Assembly: GCA_035633115.1 (NCBI GenBank) | Contig: DASQFN010000102.1 | Span: 124,001-188,000 of the forward strand | Direction of reading: 5' to 3' | DNA: 64,000 nucleotides | From: Gemmatimonadaceae bacterium | Lineage (GTDB): Bacteria; Gemmatimonadota; Gemmatimonadetes; Gemmatimonadales; Gemmatimonadaceae | Part shown: piece by piece, positions 24,108 to 30,977 of the stretch | How the letters are laid out: each line of letters starts with the position of its first letter | Position numbering within the stretch: the stretch's first letter is position 1 | Position numbers and translations under genes: made by a program | Notes under the pieces: generated by a model | Told to the model about the DNA's origin: nothing | The model's database searches: none | What the model saw: only the letters and a program-made list of their open reading frames with translations

Positions 24108-25158
24108 TTGATGCGTTCTCTTTTTCCAACACATCCTGAAAATCCGGCCGAGACACCGCTACGCCGTTCTCGAGGTTGCGAGCGCCGCGCCGGGACAGAT
24201 GCAGAAGCCTGCGCGGCTCGTGGGTCCCGATGTCGTGATAATGCTCAACGTTCTTCGCACTCATACCACCGAGTTCGCCGATCTCGAGCAGCGCGCAAGG
24301 GAGAAAACGATTCTGCTCGAGGCTCTCAAGCCAGGCGGAATTGTCGTGTTGAACGACGACGACCCGCTCGTGGCGAGTATGCCCATGCCCGAAAGCGCGC
24401 GCGTGTACAGGATTGGCACGCGTGAGGGAGTGGATGGTCGCGTCGATCAGATTTCGTCGAGCTGGCCCGACCGGCTGAAGTTCGTCTTCCATCAGGGAGC
24501 CGAGAGTCGTGAGGTGCGAACACAACTCGTCGGTTCTCACTGGATCACAACGGCTGCGGCCACCCTGACGACGGCCACCGCACTTGGCATCGATCTCGAC
24601 GTCGCCGTCAACGCGCTGGAAACGGCTCAGCCTTTCGCCGGACGGCTTCTCCCGGTTCAGGTGCCGAGTGGTGCGATCATTCTGCGGGACGATTACAACG
24701 CCGCGATCGACACCATCGATGCTTCGCTGCACGTGCTCGAGAAGGCAACCGCGCTCCGCCGCCTGGTTGTGATCACCGACATGTCCGACTTTGGCAAGAA
24801 TCGCCGGCAGCGGTTCAAGTATCTGGCTGCGCGGAGCGCGAAAGTTGCCGACGGCGCGGTTTTCATCGGCGAGCTGGCGGAGTACGGGAAACGCCGTGCA
24901 ATCGACGCAGGACTTCCGCCGGAGTCAGTTCACGCCTTTCCATCGATTCAACGCGCCGCGGAATTTCTGAAGAGCGAGCTCAGGGCCGGCGACGTGATGC
25001 TGCTCAAGGGCCGGACAACCGATCACGCCACGAGAATTTTCTTCGCTCAGCTCGGTACCGTCAAATGCTGGAAGGAATACTGCGGAAAGCGGATGCTGTG
25101 CGACATGTGTCCGGAGCTCGGACTCACACGCGAGGAGAGAGGCCGGTTCGCGCTGTGA
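24108..25158 (+). pseudogene. Mur ligase family protein lacking its N-terminal domain
   Basis: Mur ligase central and C-terminal domains are clear: RYAVLEVASAAPGQM, VGPDVVIMLNVLRTHTTEF, GGIVVLNDDDP, then QPFAGRLLPVQ, ILRDDYNAAIDTIDASLHVL, LRRLVVITDMSDFG and GDVMLLKGRTTDHATRIFF. The end carries an unusual cysteine set (CWKEYCGKRMLCDMC). The N-terminal domain with the GKTT P-loop is gone: the frame opens only after a stop near 24107 and the first protein-like residues correspond to the middle of the family. The only in-frame ATG is at 24199, inside the central domain. Ligation of an amino acid to a carboxylate using ATP is the family reaction, but this copy should be inactive. Confidence 0.7.
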
Positions 25159-25231
25159 ATCTCACGATGGCCTTCGGGCCAATGCTCGATGTCCCGAGAC
25201 TCGTGCAGGGATAAAAACCGTCCCTTGATCT

Positions 25232-25270
25232 CCGTACAAAACCGGCACAAGCCTGATATAAAACCGGCAT
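25232..25270 (+). promoter_or_regulatory. tandem 17-bp direct repeat, site E
   Basis: CCGTACAAAACCGGCAC (25232-25248) and TGATATAAAACCGGCAT (25254-25270), period 22 bp. Ends 35 bases before the ATG of the following small gene, in the same orientation. Confidence 0.6.
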
Positions 25271-25305
25271 TACGCACTGTCCTGCGCGGGCGTCATTTGA
25301 GCTTC

Positions 25306-25582
25306 ATGGCCGACGCTCCGTATACTCTCGACCAGATCCTCGACCTGCTCGACCGTTTTCACCAGCGTGCGACCTACAGTGCAGTGGCCGAATTGATCAA
25401 CAGGCCGGCGCAGTATCTTATGAGCGCCCGCCCCCGACCCGCGCCATTCGTGGATGGTGGATCATCAGACATGGCTACCGACCGGATACTCCAAGGACCA
25501 CATCCACCGTGACATCATTTCACGTCAAAGAGTCCTCTCGTCAGCCAAAGATCTCGAGTCCTGGTTGCGAGAGCCGTTCTAA
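25306..25582 (+). pseudogene. small conserved protein with a frameshift in a C-run
   Basis: The ATG at 25306 opens YTLDQILDLLDRFHQRATYS AVAELINRPAQYLMSARP, after which the frame fails at a run of five Cs (about 25431-25435). One frame over, translation resumes as DPRHSWMV..TGYSKDHIHR then DIISRQRVLSSAKDLESWLR and ends at TAA 25580-25582. Together the halves make a coherent 90-residue protein of a kind I recall from related genomes, with an RDPRHSW-like junction. Function unknown. The defect is either a true mutation or a homopolymer sequencing error. Site E of the tandem repeat lies immediately upstream. Confidence 0.6.
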
Positions 25583-27254
25583 CGCGCTCGGTCGGATCCG
25601 CACATACAGTCTCTGCGCGTGCATTTCGCTCGTCGGATGCGGTGACTCGAAACCATCGGACGGCAGCGGGGCTGGAGGCGGGACTCTCGTAATCTCAACG
25701 AACTCGGACCCGAGGATTCTTTTTCCACCACTCATCGCTTCCATACAGGCGAGACAGGCGGCGGAATCCATCTACGACTACCTCGTCGTCGTCGGCCCCG
25801 AGATGAACATTGTCGGCGATGCCGGGTTCCGGCCCCGTCTCGCCGAAAGCTGGAAATGGTCCTCCGATTCGCTCTCCATCGCCTTCAGAATCAATCCGAA
25901 AGCGCGATGGCATGATGGACGCGGCGTCAGCGCGAACGACGTCCGATACACCTGGCAGGTCTACACTAACCCGCAGCTTGCCTCACCCTCGGCGGACGGT
26001 CTGAGCGACATCGATTCCGTGACTGTCGCCGATTCGCTCACCGCCGCGTTCTGGTACCGCGCGAGGTCGCCGCATCAGTTTCTCGACGCGAGCCAGATGA
26101 TGATCCTGCCGCGCCATGTCTTCGAGAAGATCCCGATGGATTCCCTGAGGGAAGCCGGTGTGCGCGTTGATCCCGTAGGAACCGGTCGCTTTCGCTTTCA
26201 CAGATGGTCGAGGGAGTCGTCGCTCGAGATCACGGCCGATACAGCCAACTATCGCGGGCGACCGGGACTCGATCGCGTAATCTGGTCGGTTGCGCCGGAT
26301 TTCCAGACAGCTGCCGCAAAGCTTTTCGGCGGCGAGGCAGATCTTTACGCCGGGATTCGACCCGATTACGTCGCCGAGCTCGTGAAACATCCGCGGCTCC
26401 GTCTCGTGACACTTCCCGGAATGTCCTACGTGTTCATGGGGTTCAATCTCCGCGATCCGAAGTCGCAGCGGCGCCCTCACCCTCTGTTCGCCTCACGCGA
26501 GCTGCGGCGAGCACTGACCATGGCCCTCGATCGCCCGTCACTCGTCTCGAACGTGTACGACACGCTCGCGCCGGTGGCACTCGGCCCTACGGTTCGCGCT
26601 TTCCCGACAACCGATACGACGCTCCGGCAAATCCCCTCCGACCCGCGACGCGCGGCGGTAATTCTTGATTCTCTCGGATGGGTAACGCGGCCAGGTGAGG
26701 AGATGAGAAGGCGCGAGGGGAAAGCGCTCGAGTTCGACGTTCTTGTCTCGGCCTCCGCCCAGCCCCGAATGAGAATGGCGGTCCTGATGCAGGAGCAGCT
26801 CAGACGGGTGGGTGTCCGCATGCGGATTGCATCGATGGAGGGGAACACCCTGCGGGCACGATTCGGCAGCCGTGACTTCGACGCGATCATGTGGGACTGG
26901 TCATACGGCGCGACGCCGAATCAAGTCAGGCAAACGTGGGGAGGAGATGCCGCCCGCAGCGAGCACGGCCACAACCGCGGTGGCTACCAGAGCTCCCGCT
27001 TCGATGTCTACGTCGACAGCGCCATCTTGGCGATGAACCCGGCGGACGCGAGGCGCTATTTCACCTCCGCATACCAGACGATCGTCGACGACGCACCGGC
27101 GATCTGGCTCTACGAGCCAAAGACGGTTATCGGTCTGGATCGTCGTATAAGAACCGGACGCATGCGGCTGGACGCTTGGTGGATCGATCTGGGCGACTGG
27201 CTGGTTCCGGAATCGGAGCAGATTCCGCGGGATCGAATCGCCCGAAGTCGGTGA
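25509..27254 (+). CDS. ABC transporter substrate-binding protein, peptide/nickel type (SBP_bac_5)
   Basis: A 581-residue periplasmic binding lipoprotein of the OppA/DppA class. The motifs include SESIYDYLVVVGPE, FRPRLAESWKWSSDSLSIAF, INPKARWHDGRGVSANDVRY, PVGTGRFRFHRWSRESSLEI, ELRRALTMALDRPSLVSNVY and FDAIMWDWSYGA, covering the whole family domain. A lipobox (SLVGC) occurs at about residue 44, with an unusually long leader. The only in-frame start is GTG at 25509, which overlaps the end of the preceding small gene; no ATG or GTG lies nearer the lipobox, so the true start may be non-standard. It would deliver peptides or similar solutes to a permease that is not present nearby. Confidence 0.82.
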   Translation: MTSFHVKESSRQPKISSPGCESRSNALGRIRTYSLCACISLVGCGDSKPSDGSGAGGGTLVISTNSDPRILFPPLIASIQARQAAESIYDYLVVVGPEMNIVGDAGFRPRLAESWKWSSDSLSIAFRINPKARWHDGRGVSANDVRYTWQVYTNPQLASPSADGLSDIDSVTVADSLTAAFWYRARSPHQFLDASQMMILPRHVFEKIPMDSLREAGVRVDPVGTGRFRFHRWSRESSLEITADTANYRGRPGLDRVIWSVAPDFQTAAAKLFGGEADLYAGIRPDYVAELVKHPRLRLVTLPGMSYVFMGFNLRDPKSQRRPHPLFASRELRRALTMALDRPSLVSNVYDTLAPVALGPTVRAFPTTDTTLRQIPSDPRRAAVILDSLGWVTRPGEEMRRREGKALEFDVLVSASAQPRMRMAVLMQEQLRRVGVRMRIASMEGNTLRARFGSRDFDAIMWDWSYGATPNQVRQTWGGDAARSEHGHNRGGYQSSRFDVYVDSAILAMNPADARRYFTSAYQTIVDDAPAIWLYEPKTVIGLDRRIRTGRMRLDAWWIDLGDWLVPESEQIPRDRIARSR

Positions 27255-27289
27255 CTGCGGTCGGCCCGAAACCGCGAATTCGAGCCTAA

Positions 27290-27327
27290 TGATGCAAAAC
27301 AGGCATGCGTTGATACAATTTCGGCAT
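27290..27327 (+). promoter_or_regulatory. tandem 17-bp direct repeat, site F (upstream of TPR gene)
   Basis: TGATGCAAAACAGGCAT (27290-27306) and TGATACAATTTCGGCAT (27311-27327), period 21 bp. Ends 61 bases before the ATG of the TPR gene and has the same orientation. Confidence 0.6.
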
Positions 27328-27388
27328 TTCGCTTCCGGCGGCGCAGGGCATTATTCCGGAATGCGACCTACATCGTGAGTTATCTCAA

Positions 27389-28627
27389 ATGATAAAGCAT
27401 CAAGCATACTTCGATTTCCTGGCCGGCAGCGACGCGGGCGCACCCGAGTGGCAGCCCGTTCTGGCCGGTTTGGCGACTTTGCGTCTAATAGATGCGCGGA
27501 TCGACGTCGATGAGTCACACCGCGAGCGCGACTGGGCTTCATTCGAGAGCGTGCGGCACGTAGTGAGCGCCGTCAACGTCGGTGACCCGGTTCGCGCGAT
27601 ACTTCTCAGGCTGATCGAGACCGTCAACCAGGACGATATTCCCCGCGAGGATGTTGGGCAGGCGCTCCTTTCATACGGCCGTGCGCTCAATTTTGCCGGC
27701 CGATGGGCACTCGCCTGCGACGCCTTCTCGAGCGCCGACAGAATAGCCGCCGCGCCCCTGATTCCGCGGCTTTCGGTTGATGCGAACATCGCTCACGGGG
27801 CCGCCGCGAGAAAAATGGGCGACTGGTCGGCTTCAGCGGACGCCTACGCACGAGCCGCGCATATCGCCACGACAATCGGCGACTCGGCTGGTGCGCTCCA
27901 GGTGGACGTTGGTGTCGCCAACAATCACATGGCGCGGGGCAACCTTCCCGCAGCCGAGTTGCTTCTGGACAACGTCATCGAGAAGGCACGTGCGAGCGGA
28001 TTCGATGAGGTGCTTGGCCTCTCATTGCACTCTCGCGCCTCAGTCGCGCATTTGAAGGGCAGGTACGCCGATGCGGTTCGACTCGGACACGAGGCGCTTG
28101 AAGCGACAAGCAATCTGACCGCCCGCGACGGGATTCTCTCCGATATTGCCGCCGCATTTGCCGGCATGGGAATGCGCGACGCGGCGCGCGACGGATACCT
28201 CATCGTCGCGGTGGCGGCACAATCGCAGTGGGTCCGCTGGCAGGCGGCGCTCAATCTCATGGAGCTTGCGGCGATCGACGGCCGCGAAGCGGATTTCGAC
28301 GCTTACGCGCGCGAGCTCGAAGCCGCACCGCTCGCACCGCGACTGCGCGCTTACTACTTCATCTATCTGAGCGCCGGCCAGCAGAAATTCGGCAGAAATG
28401 CCAAGGCGGAGGCGTCGCTGGCCGAGGGGCTGGAATTCGCGCACAAGAACCAGCTCCACCAGATAGCACACGAGGCCCAGGGCGCGATCGCCGAGCTCGA
28501 GTCACGTGCAGGTGGGCGTGCCGAGCCGGTCGTGCCGCCCGTGAACGCGGAAATGCCGTCGAATGTCAGCTACGTCGCGACCGCGCTAAGCAATCTGCTC
28601 AGAGAAGCTGCCGCGAGCTCCCCCTGA
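27389..28627 (+). CDS. tetratricopeptide-repeat protein
   Basis: A 412-residue soluble protein built mostly of TPR-like helical pairs: ALLSYGRALNFAGRWALACDAF, GAAARKMGDWSASADAYARA, ANNHMARGNLPAAELLLDNV, RASVAHLKGRYADAVRLGHEAL and so on across residues 85-370. No signal peptide or enzymatic domain is visible. Such repeats mediate protein-protein contacts; the partner is unknown. The gene is flanked by two tandem-repeat elements, F just upstream and G downstream on the other strand, and ends in a perfect nine-base-pair hairpin that includes its stop codon. Confidence 0.75.
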   Translation: MIKHQAYFDFLAGSDAGAPEWQPVLAGLATLRLIDARIDVDESHRERDWASFESVRHVVSAVNVGDPVRAILLRLIETVNQDDIPREDVGQALLSYGRALNFAGRWALACDAFSSADRIAAAPLIPRLSVDANIAHGAAARKMGDWSASADAYARAAHIATTIGDSAGALQVDVGVANNHMARGNLPAAELLLDNVIEKARASGFDEVLGLSLHSRASVAHLKGRYADAVRLGHEALEATSNLTARDGILSDIAAAFAGMGMRDAARDGYLIVAVAAQSQWVRWQAALNLMELAAIDGREADFDAYARELEAAPLAPRLRAYYFIYLSAGQQKFGRNAKAEASLAEGLEFAHKNQLHQIAHEAQGAIAELESRAGGRAEPVVPPVNAEMPSNVSYVATALSNLLREAAASSP

Positions 28628-28642
28628 AGTTGACAGGGGGAG
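28618..28642 (+). terminator. hairpin at the end of the TPR gene
   Basis: CTCCCCCTG (28618-28626) pairs perfectly with CAGGGGGAG (28634-28642) around a seven-base loop, and covers the TGA stop. No T-run follows, so it could be a weak or factor-assisted terminator, also serving the converging lipoprotein gene. Confidence 0.5.
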
Positions 28643-28656
28643 CCTGAGGAAGCAGC

Positions 28657-28788
28657 CTAGCCATCCTTGCAGGTATCGGAGCCACCGGTGATCGGGCAGG
28701 TGTGCCTAGGGCCGGTGAGGTCTGCGCATGCTGTGAGGGCGAGGGCGGCGATGAGGGCGGCGAGAGTAAGCAGGTTCTTGCGGTGCAT
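28657..28788 (-). CDS. 43-residue lipoprotein
   Basis: A very short but convincing gene: ATG at 28788 with AGGAG seven bases upstream, and a textbook lipoprotein signal MHRKNLLTLAALIAALALTA followed by Cys21. The mature peptide has only 23 residues (CADLTGPRHTCPITGGSDTC KDG) with three cysteines, one lipidated. Mini-lipoproteins of this shape recur in Gemmatimonadota by recollection; no function is known. Site G of the tandem repeat lies 67 bases upstream, in the same direction, and the gene converges on the TPR gene. Confidence 0.7.
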   Translation of the reverse strand: MHRKNLLTLAALIAALALTACADLTGPRHTCPITGGSDTCKDG

Positions 28789-28855
28789 GGACGACTCCTG
28801 GGATGAAATGGGAAAGGCTGGAGCGCCCAAACTAGGTCCATCAGCCGATAGGAAT

Positions 28856-28893
28856 AGGCCGATTTTGTTACACGAAGTGCTGGTTTTGTATCA
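28856..28893 (-). promoter_or_regulatory. tandem 17-bp direct repeat, site G
   Basis: Minus strand: TGATACAAAACCAGCAC (28893-28877), four-base spacer, TGTAACAAAATCGGCCT (28872-28856); period 21 bp. It faces the 43-residue lipoprotein gene and lies 84 bases before the divergent regulator gene starting at 28977. A further A-rich half-match sits at about 28897-28912. Confidence 0.55.
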
Positions 28894-28976
28894 AAAATGC
28901 GGTTTTTCGACAGGTTTTACTCGCGCTAGCGGGGACCACACCCCAAGTTGGATGGGATGCCATTCCCCTTCCCGCC

Positions 28977-29768
28977 GTGAGCCTCGTTCTCTTTTTGCCC
29001 GACCGGCTCCTGGCTCATGTCAGACACGTCTTCATTAAGGAAAGGGATCTCTTGACTGCGCGGTCCTGGGAGGAGCTGGATACGATCATCCGCCAGAAGC
29101 CGGTCACGGCGTTGGTACTCGATCCGGCGGCCGACGGCGTGATGAACGTGGACGCGGTCGTAAAGCTCTTGAAACGCTACCCGTCCCTTCCGGTCGTGGC
29201 GTATGTCGTTCTCAACCCGGAGTCGTTCGGGGCTGTCGCACAGCTGTCGCGGCAGGGACTCGAGCACATCGTGCTGCAGCGGTTCGAGGATTCGCCAAAG
29301 CACTTCAGGGAGGTCGTAGAGCGCGCACAGGCGAATCCGCTCAAGCGGAAGGTGCTGGCCGCACTTCGCTCGCGACTGAGTGAGTTTCCGATCAAGCTCG
29401 TCTCGACGGTGAATGAGATGTTCGAGTCACCGCATCGGTTCTCGAGCGCGCAGGATGTTGCGTTGAGGGCCGAGATGTCGAACATCGGCCTGTACCGCTG
29501 TTTCACCGCCGCCGGGCTCGGCTCACCGAAGAGAATGCTGCGTGCGGCGAAGCTACTGCGTGCCGTCGGCTACCTGAGTGATCGCGGGTACACTGTGCGC
29601 GACGTCGCGAAGAAAGTCGGGTATCGGAATGCGCGACTTTTCGGCGAGCACACACTCGATGTGTTTGGTCTTACTCCGTCGCGGGTGCGGAGTCACCTGG
29701 CGCCCGAGGATGCCGCGGAAAAACTGCTCAAATGGCTCGCGGAAGTGCCGGAGGTTGCGCCGAAGTAG
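28977..29768 (+). CDS. AraC-type regulator with receiver-like N-terminal domain
   Basis: A 263-residue DNA-binding protein starting at GTG. Residues 1-120 resemble a response-regulator fold (SLVLFLPDRLLAHVRHVFI, ALVLDPAADGVMNVDAVVKLLKRYPSLPVVAYV) but lack the full acidic pocket, so phosphorylation is doubtful. Residues 165-250 hold an AraC-like domain: SAQDVALRAEMSNIGLYRCF, SPKRMLRAAKLLRAVGYLSD, and the second helix-turn-helix TVRDVAKKVGYRNARLFGEH then GLTPSRVRSHL. It is divergent from the mini-lipoprotein across tandem-repeat site G, which places it well for binding that element and controlling itself. This is inference from position. Confidence 0.75.
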   Translation: MSLVLFLPDRLLAHVRHVFIKERDLLTARSWEELDTIIRQKPVTALVLDPAADGVMNVDAVVKLLKRYPSLPVVAYVVLNPESFGAVAQLSRQGLEHIVLQRFEDSPKHFREVVERAQANPLKRKVLAALRSRLSEFPIKLVSTVNEMFESPHRFSSAQDVALRAEMSNIGLYRCFTAAGLGSPKRMLRAAKLLRAVGYLSDRGYTVRDVAKKVGYRNARLFGEHTLDVFGLTPSRVRSHLAPEDAAEKLLKWLAEVPEVAPK

Positions 29769-29798
29769 AGCGCCAACGGGACGTACTGTTGTTAAGTT

Positions 29799-30911
29799 GT
29801 GCGTCGACAACAGGAGCGCAACCATCCCGCGGAGTACCGTCCGTTGAGAATCATAACGTTAGTGACAGCGGCGCTGGTGCTTGCGAGTGGCACGACCTGC
29901 GCTGCCCCAGGTGCCCGATCCGCCCGATCTTCTTCCCCTCCTGACGTCGTCGGCAGCGACGCGCAAGGGGCGCTGAGGTTCGAGGCCATCGATTTCCGCC
30001 GGGGCAAATGGTTCAAGGGCAACACGCATACGCACACCCTCGAGAGCGACGGCGACTCGCCTCCGGAGCTTGTCTCCAGGTGGTACAAGACTCACGGATA
30101 CAATTTCCTCGTCATATCCGACCACAACGTGTGGGTGGATCCCGGGAAGCTCGCTCACCTCGTGGATTCGTCATTCCTGCTCATTCCGGGGGAAGAGCTC
30201 ACAACCGCATTCCAGCGCAAGCCGGTCCACGTCAACGGACTGAACATCGCCAAGGTGATCGCGCCGCGGACGGATACCACGCTCCTCGGCACGATTCAGA
30301 AAAACGTCGACGCGGTACGCGAAGCCACGGGGGTTCCGCACATCAACCATCCCAACTTCGGCTGGGCGCTGTCACAGGACGTTCTGGCGCGCGTCGAACG
30401 CGATAAGCTGATCGAGATTCACAACGGGCATCCGCTGGTGAATAACAATGGCGGTGGGGATTCTCCAGGAATGGAAGCTGTGTGGGATCACCTCCTCACC
30501 CATGGCAAGAGGATCTACGGGATCGCGGTCGACGACGCGCACCATTTCCAGGGGGAGTTCGCGGCCGACCGTTCGAACCCGGGACGCGGATGGGTCGTCG
30601 TGCGGGCGGACCGGCTCGACGCGCGCGCAATCATGGCGGAGATGGAAGCGGGTCGGTTTTACGCGAGCACCGGCGTGGAGCTGGATTCGCTCTCGGTCAG
30701 CGCGAGTCGGATGACGATCCACATAAGACAGCGCGGCGACTTGAAGTTTACGACAGAATTCGTCGGCAGAGGCGGTAAGGTGCTGAAGCGGACCGGCACG
30801 AACCCGGCAACGTACGACTTATCCGACGATCAATCCTACGTCAGGGCGCGAATAATCGACTCTGCCGGATTCATGGCGCTTGTGCAGCCTGTTTTTGTCG
30901 TCGATCGGTAA
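29799..30911 (+). CDS. PHP-domain metal-dependent hydrolase, exported
   Basis: A 370-residue protein with a polymerase-and-histidinol-phosphatase (PHP) domain. Metal-binding motifs are NTHTHTLESDGD, VISDHNVW, HINHPNFGW, EIHNGHP and GIAVDDAHHF, in the family order. PHP enzymes hydrolyse phosphoesters; the real substrate is unknown. The N-terminus has a hydrophobic signal (RIITLVTAALVLASGTTC). The listed start is a GTG; a TTG at 29843 just before the signal peptide is equally plausible. The last 90 residues form a beta-rich extension (SVSASRMTIHIRQRGDLKFT) common in secreted PHP proteins. Confidence 0.8.
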   Translation: MRRQQERNHPAEYRPLRIITLVTAALVLASGTTCAAPGARSARSSSPPDVVGSDAQGALRFEAIDFRRGKWFKGNTHTHTLESDGDSPPELVSRWYKTHGYNFLVISDHNVWVDPGKLAHLVDSSFLLIPGEELTTAFQRKPVHVNGLNIAKVIAPRTDTTLLGTIQKNVDAVREATGVPHINHPNFGWALSQDVLARVERDKLIEIHNGHPLVNNNGGGDSPGMEAVWDHLLTHGKRIYGIAVDDAHHFQGEFAADRSNPGRGWVVVRADRLDARAIMAEMEAGRFYASTGVELDSLSVSASRMTIHIRQRGDLKFTTEFVGRGGKVLKRTGTNPATYDLSDDQSYVRARIIDSAGFMALVQPVFVVDR

Positions 30912-30977
30912 TCCCGTATCGATCGGCTGGAGCGTCTCGAAGGTCAAAGCCACAGCCGCCGGGTATTACGGGACGTC

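Noticed and set aside
1455-28893. Calling the tandem repeats IS21 ends outright
   Set aside because: IS21-type elements do have multiple terminal repeats, but no istA/istB genes or remnants were found and the copies track gene starts, so I prefer a regulatory reading and keep this only as an alternative.
1455-28893. CRISPR array
   Set aside because: Repeats occur only as pairs with 4-5 base spacers and are scattered; no cas genes are present.
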